A stretch of DNA of 64,000 nt, from contig OY829539.1 in NCBI GenBank assembly GCA_963691705.1, forward strand, positions 41,239,656-41,303,655, written 5' to 3'. The first letter of the stretch is position 1; every line of letters begins with the position of its first letter. This DNA comes from Viola odorata (lineage: Eukaryota; Streptophyta; Magnoliopsida; Malpighiales; Violaceae). This document shows, piece by piece, positions 45,751-58,092 of the stretch. Position numbers and translations under genes: made by a program. The notes under the pieces were generated by a model that was given only the letters and a program-made list of their open reading frames with translations, was not told where the DNA came from and did not search any database.

Positions 45751-47290
45751 CTCCTTTCCTCTAAATTTAAACCTCGTTTTGCTTAAATCACACGTATTAA
45801 AATGATGATTAGATCTCATTATTAAGACAATAAATTTAGCTCCCTAATTACTTTTCAGTCAATCATATTTATAAAAAAAAAAATCTTCAAAACCCCATGA
45901 GAAACCGAAATTTCAGTATATGAAACCAAAAAATTTCCTAATTTTAGTATTGAATCAAAATTTATTGTAAGTAGTATTTCAAAATTTTAACAAATATATT
46001 TGCTCCGCCTTGCATGGCACAATTTGTTTGATTGCATTGACCTTAATGTTAAACGCATTCCAAAAATATTCTCTTTTTCTTAGTTTGCTAATTAGTATCA
46101 TTAGTTATTTTATTACCCAGAAACAACCAAAAGTGCCCTCTTCATCAGCATCCCGTCAAAACAGAAACCAAATCACCATCAACACACCTTCGCCAGCAAT
46201 AAGTTGATCCACTAAATTATATAATTGTTAGTATTTTTCAAAATTCAAAGTACTTATAACTGAGCTACTAAGTGTGTTTATTTTATAAGATAGGTTTCGA
46301 TTCGATTTATGGTGGAGTGAAAAATGAAATATTAATTCAGGCTTTAAATTTTCCTTGTAATAAAAACTGTAGGGTAAATTATATAATTTTTTTTAACCCA
46401 TTTAGTGGTTAAAAACTTCAAAATAAATGTTAAAATAATTCAAAAATATTATGAAAGTTTGAGGTAAAGTGTAACAACCAGGAGAAAGTTCACTCCACTG
46501 AAAAATTGAAAAACAATAATAGGAACATTTTTTAAAAATATTTAAAAATGAATAAATTTAAAACAATGTAAATAAAATTTTTAGTTTTTTTTCACTGTAT
46601 TAAGTTCACTATATATTAGTTACATTTTTTGTCCAAATTTTATAATTTTTTTGCAGCCTTTTACTATTTGTTTTGGATCTTTTAAGAATTTAAAAAGTTA
46701 AGATTTTAATTTTAGGAAATTATAAGATTTGTAGTGCTAGTTTTTAAATTATAAGAAGTTAAGTGGAATATTTTATAAACTATAAAGTATTTTATATAAT
46801 TACACAGTATTTTTTTTCTTATATACCAAGAAAACAAGCTAAGATAATCGGAAGAATTTTTAATGCAACAGAGATTTGTAGTTTCGTAGTTAATTTTTAT
46901 TAAAATAAAATAAAAAGGATCATCTTTCATACCTTTATTTATTTTTCCTTAAATTAATCTTTTTATTTTTATTTTTCAAGGATTGTGGGATAGGAAAAAA
47001 AAATCATTACAAAAATTCTTCTATGCCCATTCAAAGTTATATATATGAAAGAAACTGTGAGGAAAAAAAAAGAAAAAAAAAGTAATAATTTATATTTTTG
47101 GCTTGGAAATAAATTATTATGGTATGAAAATAAATTTTGATATCTTTTTTTTTTTATGGGAATAAATTTTGATATCTACAAAATTGACAATGCATCAATT
47201 AAGAATTTTTTTCTTTTCCCATTGTAATTGATTCATGAATAATTGAATAAATACATTCCTAAAACATGTTGACCCTTAAAAGGAATCCTA
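45751..47290. other. AT-rich upstream region of PAR1 copy 2
   Basis: No gene or recognised repeat. Presumably holds the promoter of PAR1 copy 2. Confidence 0.4.
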
Positions 47291-47304
47291 ATTATTCTTA
47301 CTGC

Positions 47305-47312
47305 TATATAAA
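47305..47312 (+). promoter_or_regulatory. TATA box of PAR1-like copy 2
   Basis: TATATAAA 83 bp before ATG 47395, in GCTATATAAACACAAACCC, similar to the TATAAACACCA context of copy 1. Confidence 0.65.
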
Positions 47313-47394
47313 CACAAACCCATAAAACCTCTAGCCATCATCCAACGGAGAATAAGAAGTACAGCAGCATTTTCATTTTCTTTTCAACAAAATC

Positions 47395-48248
47395 ATGGCC
47401 TTAATCGCATTCCTTACTTTCTCCCTTCTCCTTAGTGGTGCTCTCGGTAAATCCTTGTTCACATCCCCATATCATTTCTCTCTTTTTCTCTTTAAAAAAT
47501 TAAAATTATCTCGAATAATATATTAGATCATTTTATTTACGTTTACGTTTTCGACACATTAAATCTCTCTACTTTCAATTCGACCGAAATTGAGTCACGG
47601 GTGCTTATATGCGAGGAATTGCCGATCCAGATATGCTCATACTCAATTGCATCATCAGGAAAACGATGCTTGCTAGAAAGTTATGCAAATGAAGATGGAA
47701 ATTTGGGATATGAATGCAAGACATCGGAAGTGGTGGTGGAGACGATGAAGGAATGGATTGAGAGTGATGTATGTGTGAATGCTTGTGGCCTTCACAGGAA
47801 CACCATTGGCATCTCTTCAGATTCTCTCTTTCAAGCCCATGTCTTGGCTAATCTTTGCTCAAACTCATGCCATCAAGCTTGCCCCAACATTGTCAATCTC
47901 TACTCCAACTTAGCCTTGGGAGAAGGTATATATATTTTATTTATTAGAGATATCTTTGTATATACTACGATCGAAACCACGAGTACTCTTGAGCTCACTG
48001 CCGCAAAAATAACCACTGAGCATTTAATTTATGATTGTTACTTTTCTACATGAGAATTAACGAAGGGGTCTATAATTTTTAATTTGTATATATTATGATG
48101 TGCTAATTGATTAAATTGCATTGCAGGACTGTATTTGCCGAACCTGTGCGCTAGTGCTCGGCGTAGTTCAACAGGTGCAGCCCCAGCACCATACGCGGCT
48201 GCCACTGATTCCGTGGATGCTGCGGCTTGGGCTCCTTCTTCTATGTGA
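47395..48248 (+). CDS. PAR1: PAR1-like secreted Cys-rich protein, copy 2
   Basis: Exon 1 is 47395-47446 (signal peptide MALIAFLTFSLLLSGALG), exon 3 48127-48248. The middle exon ends at 47925. Its usual acceptor, just before GTGCTTATATGC (47601), has no AG. The nearest acceptor that keeps the frame is TATTAG at 47526, giving 26 extra residues (DHFIYVYVFDT...) and a 190-residue protein without stops. Domain residues: ICEELPIQIC, SGKRCLLE, ECKTSEVVVE, VCVNACGLHRNTIGISSDSL, LCSNSCHQACPNI, LCASARRS. All ten cysteines of copy 1 are kept. The C-terminus has a GAAPAPYAAA stretch, as in typical family members. AATAAA lies at about 48432. Function as copy 1. Confidence 0.75.
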
Positions 48249-48431
48249 TGATTTTCTCCTCAACAAGTTACTGCTTTCATCATTATATTTAAATAACTTT
48301 TAAACCAAAAAAAAAAAAAAAAAGAAGCAAAGATTCATTGTCCTTGCAGTGGTCATTGATTTTGATTATGTTTCTGAATATCAGAGTGTTATGTAATTTC
48401 ACTTGTTACATTTGTTTTGATTTATATTTTC

Positions 48432-48437
48432 AATAAA
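48432..48437 (+). terminator. Poly(A) signal of PAR1 copy 2
   Basis: AATAAA about 185 bp after the stop. Confidence 0.45.
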
Positions 48438-48439
48438 TT

Positions 48440-49581
48440 TGCTTATTTCCCGTGATTAAATAACGGTATATAGTTCATAATGCATAACTTGTTTATTATA
48501 TGTTATTTGTTCGGTTTGTTCGAAATAATTATCGTAAAAAAATAGAAAATCTAACGAAACCTTATTGTAATTGTTTTTTTAGTCCACATATCTATGAATA
48601 AAATAATATGAATGAGTTTGTAATTCAATGACTCTCGATTCTATAAAAAAATGAACAAATATCGTTTGAATATTGGAAGTTGTAGCATCGAAAAGAATAT
48701 ACAAAAACTATTTGTCCATCTCACATGATACCAGAAAATATGTTAATAAGCCGAAGTGTTATCAATATAACAAATTAGCAACTATATATATTTGGGCTCT
48801 TTTATTTTTTTCCTTTTATATATATTTAAAAATATATATAAATAAAAAAGAGTCCAATGTATAATTTTTCAATTTTTTCAATCTTTGTTTGTTCTTTTAT
48901 CTATAAAATGACATGAATGGAGTCTAAAAAAAAAAGTAATACTCTACAGTTGTGCCATGTGAACCCTCTATTGTATAGTAAATAATTTGATATTTTAAAA
49001 AATTATTTTAAGAGTTAAAATTCTTATTGGCCATGCTAACACTCAATAAAATGGTTATATTGACAGGTCTGCAAATAAAAATACTAAAATTTACCAAAAA
49101 AAATACTTTTTTAATTTTAGAATTGAAGAAAGATACATTGTATCATACTCTCTCGGTCTTCAATTAAATGACTTTTTTAGTGTTTTATACGTATTAAAAA
49201 ATCAATTTTTATACATTTTAAGTTTATACGATTCTTATTTTATTCTAATTTACCTAACTTATTATTCTCATTATTCAAACCTAACGAATTTTTTATCCGC
49301 TTCTAACTGGCTGGAGTTTGTGGCTGCGACAGTGGTGGTGGAGCAGAGCATTTCCTGAGAATCAAGCATGATAATACAAAATTAGTGTTGAGTGTAATAG
49401 GTGAGGACATTGTCGGATGTGATCTTTAAGGTCTGAGGTGCGATTTGTACAGCCGGGGCTATCGAGATTGGGGCGGTGAAGAGGAGTAGGAGGAGGAAGA
49501 AGGAAGTGAGGAGTTGAGGACGGGGTAATTTTGTAAAAAAAATAGTTAAAATATTCAAATCTAATGGGGTTTGTCTCCGTG
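48440..49581. other. AT-rich intergenic sequence
   Basis: No gene seen. 49310-49530 is less AT-rich and has GGTGGTGG/GAGGAGGA-type purine runs; identity unknown. Ends just before ACTAT, the target of element D. Confidence 0.35.
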
Positions 49582-49586
49582 ACTAT

Positions 49587-50324
49587 TGTACACACATTTT
49601 TTCCTAAAGTAAAAGAAAATTACACGTGTCAAATTACAAATGATGAATGTAGAGTAAAAGTGGTTCTTCTTCTCTTGATTCCTCTGATTAATGAATCGAT
49701 CTTCACTCCGGATTTGGATTTAAACTTGAGTTTGATGGATGATGGATTGGCCTTGAATCAGCTTGCGGTCCGCGAATGATTTGAGAAGAAACCAGCCTTG
49801 AATCAGCATGTGGCTTCTGCTTGATTTGATTTGAGAAGAAACCGACTTTGAATCAGCTTGTGGCTTCTTCTTGATTTGATTTAATGTAGTTGAGAGAGAA
49901 TCGGCCTTGAATCAGCTTGTGGCTTCTCCTTCTTTCTTGAAGATGATCTGCTTCAGTTCTTGATCTTCGCAGCACTTCTTCTCTCCAAGAATCTCCTCCT
50001 CCTTTCTCCTTCTAATGAGACCTCTATTTATAGGCTCATAAGGATGATCTTAAGGTGGAAAGACGACACATGTCTTCATCTCATTGGTCCAGTTTGTAAC
50101 CGACGTTATTAATTAATTTGCACATTAATTAATAATTACATATTAATTAATTTGACATTCAATCAAATTAATAAAATATTAGATGAATTTTATTCCCTCC
50201 AAATATGAGCTTGCTGGTGGGCTTCGACCAAATAAGCTTCATGAATTTTGGTGAATGGGCTTCGTGGTTTTTTTTATAAACTAGGCCGAATATTCTAAGA
50301 CGAGCTGAAATTTTAGTGTCTACA
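49587..50324 (-). repeat. 3' LTR of element D
   Basis: 738 bp. Contains three to four copies of a unit of about 55 bp with (C)TTGAATCAGCTTGTGGCTTCT. A minus-strand TATA box (TATAAATAG) lies at about 50032-50024. Confidence 0.9.
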
Positions 50325-50337
50325 AATTCCCCCTCAA
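50325..50337 (-). other. Polypurine tract of element D
   Basis: Minus strand TTGAGGGGGAATT immediately before the LTR start TGTAGACAC: the second-strand priming site. Confidence 0.7.
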
Positions 50338-51009
50338 GATTATTTTATTTGATGAAGTAAATTAATCTTGAACTCTTTCCTACTTGAGCGAGCTTAATTT
50401 GCGTCGGGGACTGAATTTGAAATCATGTTTGATTGTAGGTCCAAATTTATCACGACCCAATTTTTTTTTGTCTCCGGAGAAACTTATCATCGAAGGAACT
50501 TGCACCAAGGAATTAGTTCTGCAAAGGAACCCATGGTGTCGAATTTGTTCTTGCACATCATGGGCTTGAGCTTAAACAAGCATGAAGTCATTGGGCCAGT
50601 ACTGTCATGCGCTAGCCTCGAATCATTTTTTGACTGGATGCCAAGTCATTCCTAGCAAAAGAGGAATTTTTGTTTCCTTTTGGAAAGAATTTGTCAACGG
50701 GAAATTTTATTTTACTCGTTGATGAAGACATGCAGTCACACTCATCTTCTTCTTTTCTTTTGCAAACTCGGTAGCCATAACAAATGAATTATACATGGAT
50801 TTGAAAAATATCACTAAATTGGCCAAAAGATGAAAGTGAAATTGGTTGTGTGATTTGGTCAACATATCACTAAATTGCAATTTCAATTTCCTCCCTCTGC
50901 ATCTTTACATGGCTAATGATTTGCATAACTGTGATTTAATTCCAAGATACGCCGCAACAGGTCGTAATTCTTGGTATTCTTTGATTTCTAGCTAAATCAA
51001 TTGTCATGC
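50338..51009. other. D internal sequence left of the hAT insertion
   Basis: No gene supported; two small open frames overlap here without family resemblance. It is the 3' untranslated region of D on the minus strand. Confidence 0.4.
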
Positions 51010-52229
51010 AAATTAATTAGGGGTGTCAAAATGGGTCTGACCCGATGGGTCGACCCGTACCCGATCCGTAATTTGACCCGATGGGTCATCATTTTTCGAC
51101 CCATTAAATAAAGGGTCAGAAACGGATCAACCCTACGGGTCACGGGTCGACCCATCTGACCCGTTTAAAATTTTAAACAAAAAACCCTCATCCTCTCCTC
51201 TCCTCTCATCTCCTCTGATTTCCTCGCTTTCCACCGCCGTTTTTCTCTGCTACTGCTTCCCATTTTGTTCTCATCTCCTCTGATACCTATCTTGTTCTTC
51301 CCGATCTCCACCTCCTCGCCTCATCCGCATCCACGCCTAGCCCAGCAAATATTCATTCTTCCATCCGTCTGTCATCTTCTTCAATCATTCAGTTTTTAAA
51401 TTTCCTTAATCCACCACCAGCGCCGACCCATCAACACACCATCGTCACCGCCGACCCACCAACACACCATCTTCTTCCCCGTCATCATCAACGCCGACCC
51501 ACCCCGACCAGGTTAAAGGTAGGGTTTTATATATAGTTGTTGCGATGTATTCTTGTTTAAGGTGGTTAAACTTAATCGTTTGTTGTACACTTCACCACAC
51601 GGCAAAATGAGATTAACTTTTCAAAATTAACTCTCTTCTGAGAGCTGTCTTTGTTTTCCTGTTACTTAATTGCCTGCGCAATTTGATATGTGAAGTCATT
51701 CTCATTCGCCTTCGTGAATAGAATTCTTGACCTTTAGAGGTCAGAAAAATCTTCTTCAGCTTTTTATTGCTTTTGCATTCTAATCTGTCGAACTTTTGGC
51801 TTCCTTTAGTTTCAATACGATGATTTGCAATGTGATAATCATCCTGCGAAAGTCATAATGATAATCATTAGAATCTCAATTTACTTTCCTTAATGGTATG
51901 ATTTGCATTCGTATTCGGAATCTGGTATCTTTTGCTTTGTTCTTAGAACACTGATGCTCATACGAGGGTTGTTGATTGAAACATTTTGACTAGTTTAAGC
52001 AGTTCCAGGTTTATAGATTTACGACATTTAATGTTTCAAAAGGATCGTGTATAGGGTTGTTATGACAAGCAGCTTAAAGTATCCGGTTTGGATGTTAACT
52101 TGATCTTGGGATTTTTCATCAGAAATGATACTTTCCCTAGTATTTTAGGACATTGATGAAGGTTGGATATGGTTGGTGTCTGAAATATTTGTGTAGAGTG
52201 ATAATAAGATTAAGCAGTTTGAGGTTCAT

Positions 52230-52740
52230 AGATATTGAAGGTCTCATGGATCGGATGGAACTTGTGTACATGCTAGTAGCACAGGGCCTCGTGCCAGCAG
52301 GGAGAAACTTCGATACTGCACTGTTGTTACTTGAGATTTTCTTTTGCTGCTACTTCGAAGACGATGAGAACGAGATAAGGCGCCTGTATGGAAGTTCATG
52401 GTCAAGGAGTATACAGATCCCTGCATATATATTACTCCATAAGAAAATGTCCAAAAGTAACATGTGATATTTAGACTGTAAGAGATCAATTGGTATATAG
52501 AAGTTACCTGTGCATCCCCACAAAAAACCAACTGCTTCAGATATTAAATTTGCTTGTGAACTTCTAAGTGACCTGCTGATTTGATGTTTTCAATGTTAGT
52601 AACTCAAGTGTTTTTGTGAAACAGGAGAAGATACAGGACTTCAACATTGGCACTGAGGTGATTCTTCAGAAATGCCAAGAGAAGATCATCTCATTTCGGA
52701 AGAAGAAAAAAACCAGTAGTATTTTTAAGAAGACAAACTT
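52230..52740 (+). other. Possible noncoding exons or captured sequence upstream of hAT transposase
   Basis: 52240-52467 has an open frame with ALLLLEIFFCCYFEDDENE, and 52623-52750 has KIQDFNIGTEVILQKCQEK after an AG acceptor-like site. They look codon-like, but I recognise no family. They may be 5' UTR exons of the transposase gene or captured host sequence. Confidence 0.25.
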
Positions 52741-54078
52741 GTCTTTCAGGTTGGTTTTTTATTGTTAGTTGTATTTGCATAATTTGTCTGTCAAATGATG
52801 GTAGCCATAAATTCTGATGCTCCCTGGTTTTGAAGTCAAAGTGACATGATATGCTTCATGACAAAGTTTGGTTGATTGGACATTTTTCTGCCTGTTGTGA
52901 AATGAAAATAACTGCGAGTTAGCAGAGGACATATTACCTTGACAATATATATAACAACAACATTAATTACGTGATTTCCAAAATCATAGAATTGTGTTCA
53001 TCAGTGTTCTAGTTTTGCTAAACATTCCAGAAGGGGATTATCCTGAATTTAAAATGTAACACATGGACAGTATAGGAAAGCCTTATTTCTTCTTAAGTTT
53101 AGGTATTCTTTTGCCTGGTATTGTGATATATTTCTTATGTTTGTTTACTGTTAAAGCCTTTTAGTTAAGACTTCATGGTCAAGGAGTATACACACCTGGT
53201 ATATCAATGTAAGAAGTAAACCGTCAGATGGAATTTTAATCATAGTGACACATTTTAGGTAGAATTTTAAGTAGTCATTTTCTATTCAATCATCAACAAT
53301 GATATATTATCACAGTTCACTACTTCAGAGATAGCCAAATGAAATAAGTTGATCAACTTATACAGAAATAACATGTCTTAATGTGGTGAGCTGAAGTAGA
53401 TGCATTTAATTATACTGTTTTGTCTACCAATGGGTACAGTTGCTACAGTACTATTTATTTTTAGCATATGGCAAATTGTTTGTTTAAACCTAGACATGGG
53501 TCTTGTACCATTGGACATATTTATTTAAATCACATGGGTCTTGTACCGTTGGACCTTTGCACCATATTATTTTAATGCCTTTCTTTTTCAGCCCTTTAAA
53601 TTGTTTTTTAATAATACTAAGTTATAGTAATTAATTAATGGGAATTAAGGCCAAGTGACGTTTCCTTAGGGATCATTGCCATTTCCTTTTCAAATTTATT
53701 GCTTTAAAAAGCTATGACATTTAACAGAACATGATAACAACATTACAGAAAGCAGTGAAAACCATTAAACTCTTCCAACTAATTAGGACTATATGTGCAG
53801 TGAAAATGGTGCGCATGCCAGTAGCTGTCCTATGGACATGACTAAAGTTTAACTGCAGAAAATGAAAAGTAAAACACTAAGACGATATATGCTTTAGGCG
53901 TTATGATGTCTCATTTTATCAATTAAGTGCAACCATGGTTTGATTAATATGAGTAATCGCATCACAGTCAAATGCGATTGACTGTGATGTCATTTTATTA
54001 ATTATGACTCTTGTGTTTCATTTATAAGTAAGTCTCACAGTACTTCTCATTTAACTATTTTCCTCTACATTTTTGCAG

Positions 54079-56183
54079 ATGGATAATTCTTTTGAGGTTG
54101 AGCAAAGTGTGGATGAAATTTTGGGAAATGAGAGTGATGACATGGTTCAGCTAAACGCATCTACCTCGGAGTCTTCAGGTACAAAAAAGAGGAAGGTCAC
54201 CTCAATTGTGTGGCAGTATTTTGAGGACATGCCACTTGGTGAAGATAAGAAGAGAAGGGTCAAATGTAAGATATGCAGTACTGTGTACATTTGTGGAGGT
54301 AGACATGGCACTAAAAACATGAAACGACACATGGAAAGGTGTCATGGGGATGCAAGTCAAGGTACTACTTCTATACACAATGATAATTTTGATCAAGATA
54401 GATTTAGAGAGTTAGTTGCAGCAACTGTGATTATGCATGATCTCCCTTTTCGGTTTGTTGAATGGGTGGGAATTAGAGATTTGTTGCTTTACTTGCGTAA
54501 AGATTTACATTTAGTGAGTAGAAATACATGCAGATCCGATTGTCTTAAGGTGTACAATAGGGAAAAGGATAAGGTACAAATCATGCTAGATGAAACACCT
54601 GGTAGAGTTAGTTTGACTTCCGATTGCTGGTCTTCGTTGACAACAGATGGCTATATATGTTTGACAGCACATTTTATTGATAGAAATTGGCAACTCCAGA
54701 AAAGAATTCTGAATTTTTGCTTCTTGGCTCCTCCTCATAATGGTGTTTCTTTGTGTTCCAATATAATGACATTCCTAAGGAATTGGAAAATAGATAAAAG
54801 AGTAATGTCAATCACATTAGATAATGCTTCTGCGAATTACACCTGTGTTGATTTATTGAAGACTAACTTGACTCAAGGAGATGGGCTTTTGTTTGGTGGA
54901 GAATATATGCATATGCGTTGTTGTGCTCACATTCTTAATTTGATGGTGCAAGATGGTTTGAAAGAAATAGACCCAGTTGTTCAAAAAATTTGAGAGAGTG
55001 TTAAGTATGTCAAGGGATCTCAAGGTAGGAAACAAATTTTTTTGGAGTGTGTTGCTCATTGCTCACTTGATGCTAAAAGGGGTTTAAGGCAAGATGTACC
55101 TACTAGATGGAATGCTACTTTTATCATGCTTCAGAATGCATTATATTATCGCATTGCTTTTATGCACATGAAGTTAAGTGACTGCAATTACACTCATTAT
55201 CCATCTAAGGGTGAATGGGATGGTGTAGAAAAGATATGCAAGTTCTTGGAAACTTTTTATCAGACAACTTGTTTATTTTCAGGAACCAATTATCCAACTG
55301 CTAATCTATATTATCCTGCTGTATTTTCAATCTGTTTGATTTTGAAACGGGAAATGGAAAGTGATGATGAGTACATGAGAAATATGGCATCAACCATGTG
55401 GGGTAAATTAGATAAGTATTGGGCTGATTTTTCAGAGATAATGGCTATAGCTGTTGTGCTAGATCCTCGATACAAGTTTTCTTTTATTCAGTGGTGCCAT
55501 TAGAAACTTTATGGTGATCGTGGAGCTCCAAAGTCAGTAGCTTTGAAAGAGAAATTGGTTTCTTTTTATAATAATTATTGTACATCATCTTCTTCAAGTA
55601 AAGTTAGTCATCATCCATCCTTTGAAGCAAACAATATGACTGATGAAGTGTTTCAGGTATGTGCATGTTATTTCTTTTATCCATTATGCATTTTTTAGTT
55701 ATTCTTCCATCTTTCATGTTTATACATTTAGTGATAAGTTCATTTACAAATTATTGTTTATCTTTTTATAGGAATTTGATTCTTTTGATATGCAAGAAAC
55801 TTCTCCTCTAAAGACACAACTTGAACAATATTTGGAGGAGGCAAGGTTAGATAGACGACAAAATGTAGACATCATGGCATATTGGAAAACTAATGAAGGT
55901 CGATTTCCTGAAGTTGCCGCAATGGCTCGTGATGTTCTAAGCATACCGCTTTCTACAGTTGCTTCTGAAAGTGCTTTCAGTGTCGGTGGTAGAATGCTTG
56001 ATCAATATAGGAGCGCACTCAAACCGGAAATAGTAGAAGCTTTGATTTGTACAAGAGATTGGTTGTATGAGACCCAAGGTAATATCATTTTAATTTATAG
56101 ATTTTAAATTGAGTACACATGTAATTTGTTTAATATTTGTTTAATTTGTTTTTATTGTAGAGGTTGAGAAGTCAGCTTTGTAG
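54079..56183 (+). pseudogene. hAT transposase (zf-BED, RNase H-like core, hAT dimerisation), two in-frame stops
   Basis: Exons 54079-55656, 55772-56078 and 56161-56183 join in frame; ATG 54079 directly follows a TTTTGCAG acceptor, so the leader is spliced. Residues about 40-90 form a BED zinc finger (C63, C66, H84, H89). The core has SLTSDCWSS (first catalytic Asp region), ITLDNASAN (second), RCCAHILNLMVQDG and RWNAT. The C-terminal dimerisation domain has YWKTNEGRFPEVAAMARDVL, SESAFSVGGR and EALICTRDW. TGA at 54991-54993 and TAG at 55501-55503 interrupt an otherwise intact frame. It would cut and paste the element. Confidence 0.88.
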
Positions 56184-56783
56184 GAGCTCACTGAAGATAT
56201 TATTTCCCTTAGCATCAACAACACTGAAAGTTCGAGTTCATTTTAGAATTAGTTTTCATTTAAATACATGCAATTTTAATTTAAGAATTAGTACAAATGG
56301 TTATGCTAGAATTTCATTGGATTTGTTTAATATTTATGCTAGAATTTTAAATTCATTTTTTTTATTGCTAGTTTTCGTTTAAATACATGTAATTTGTTTA
56401 ATGTTTATGCTAGAATTTCATTTTTAAATCCGTTTATTTCATTATAGTATTTGTTTAGAAATTTAAATGCATAAAATATATAGTATGAAATTTGTTAACC
56501 GAAAAATCACGTCAATAATAACTTGTTTTTATAAAATATTTATTTGAAATTTTTTCATAAAGAAAATTGATATTTTAAATGCACCGTTACTTTTAAAAAC
56601 AAAAACCCATATCAAAAAAAAAAATTTAAAAATTTAAATTCGGGTCGGGCAGGCCCACCCGAATTTGGGCGGGTTGACCCGCCCGAATTTGTACTGTTCA
56701 TGGGTGGTCAACGGGTCGCGTGCGGGTCATGCTGACCCGTTTACGACCCGCTGACTTTTTTGTCCATAAAGACAATGCATGTC

Positions 56784-56823
56784 AAAACGACGTCGTTTTG
56801 ATCCGTCAAAACGACGTCGTTTT
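56784..56823. repeat. Two copies of palindrome AAAACGACGTCGTTTT near the hAT right end
   Basis: At 56784-56799 and 56808-56823, 8 bp apart, about 125-160 bp from the end. Likely a transposase-binding type subterminal motif. A related AAACGACGTCGTTT lies in the right TIR of the MULE (45486-45499). Confidence 0.6.
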
Positions 56824-56953
56824 ACTTAACGGGTCGAGTCGGGTCGACCCACTACCCTACGGGTCTGAAACGGGTCGGATCATTTTTTGCCCTCAGCCCA
56901 ACGGGTCACAGCTAAACGGGTCGGGTCGACCGTTTGACACCCCTAAAATTAAT

Positions 56954-57820
56954 ATAACCATGCCGCGCCGCTGCAATTAATTAATTTATTTTTTTCTTCG
57001 AACTTGAGCTGCTTTAGTCGATCCTTGTTATTTTGATCTTTGTGCTTCACCCTTTTTCTTTCTTTGCTGCAGGGACACAAACAAAAGCAAACCAGTGCTT
57101 TATTTCTTGCAACTTTGGACCGGGCAAAAAAGAATATCCAGGTTTCTTTTTTTCTTTTTTTTGATTTTCCTGGACAGTGGCAGATGATAAATGTGTGGTT
57201 GGAGATCCTGAGAGGTAGCTTGAATTTGAATAGACGAGCGACGATGGGTGCTTGAATCGTCACAATCGGTGATGCCGATTAAAGCAGAGGACGGTGAGGG
57301 GTCCCCTGATGATGAAGAAGGCCCATGAAGTTGCGGAGGGGATTATTAGAAATAATCAAAGACTTGGTGTTACGGTACAAGTCTGTTATAAATGATGGGT
57401 TGAAACTGGATTTGGGCCATGCTCTTTCTTTCTTTCTTTTTTTTATTTTTCTTTTTCCTTTGCATAAGTACCAACCGTACTCCCTTTTTTTTTTTTTTCT
57501 GACGCAAACTCTTGTATGCCTTCTTTCTTTCTTTCTTTTTCTTTTTTTTTTCAAACTTTTTGTACTTTTTTTTTTACACACGTGCCAATACTCCTTTTTT
57601 TTCTTTTTCCAGATTACGTCATCTTTGTCACGATCCGTTGGTGTCGCTCTATTGCAACCTCTTGATATGGACTGGATTGGCGAGAGCTCAAGTCAAAGGC
57701 AAAGAGGACGATTTCTTTATTTCCCGAAAACCGAAGTGAAGCATTGTTCGCAATCCGGAAGGAAAAGAGTATTGAAGCTCGCCATAGTGAGTCGATCAAC
57801 GGAGGATCCTAATATAAGCT
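56954..57820. other. D internal sequence right of the hAT
   Basis: T-rich runs and small frames without family resemblance; no gene supported. Confidence 0.4.
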
Positions 57821-57821
57821 C

Positions 57822-58092
57822 CATCGAGGGTCTGGGTTAGTGCTTTTTAAGCACTGTATCCCACCTAATCGATATAAAGGCTTCGGGATCTTGCCCCACC
57901 AACACCGACGTTAACCTCATCGAGGGTCTTGATCAGTCCTTTTCAAGGACTGCATCACACTTAACTGATGTAGAAGCTTCAAGATTTCGCTCCACCAGTT
58001 TCAGGATTAACCACATCGAGGGTCTAGATCAGTCCTATTTAAGGACTGCATCTCACCTAATTGATGTAGAAGCTTCAAGATTTCGCTCCACC
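57822..58092. repeat. Three tandem repeats in the 3' region of D
   Basis: Units at about 57822, 57917 and 58014 share CATCGAGGGTCT, (T)CAGTCCTTTTCAAGGACTGCATC, GATGTAGAAGCTTCAAGATT and CGCTCCACC. The last two differ little; the first is more diverged. The inner inverted repeat AGTCCTT..AAGGACT is kept in all. Confidence 0.75.

Larger units (their letters stand above)
51018..56945 (+). mobile_element. 5.9-kb hAT DNA transposon E inserted in element D
   Basis: Ends TAGGGGTGTCAAA and TTTGACACCCCTA, perfect 13-bp inverted repeats, flanked by the 8-bp duplication AAATTAAT (51010-51017, 56946-56953), which is diagnostic of hAT. Subterminal zones are rich in GACCCG/CGGGTC repeats (51040-51170, 56640-56935). 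It carries a nearly complete transposase gene (54079-56183). This would be an autonomous element but for two stops. Confidence 0.92.

Noticed and set aside
52153..52467. 104-codon ORF inside the hAT as an extra hAT gene
   Set aside because: No recognised domain, no conserved start; kept only as a possible exon or captured sequence.
57325..57840. 171-codon plus-strand ORF
   Set aside because: Phe/Leu-rich frame driven by T-runs, no domain seen; overlaps the repeat start.
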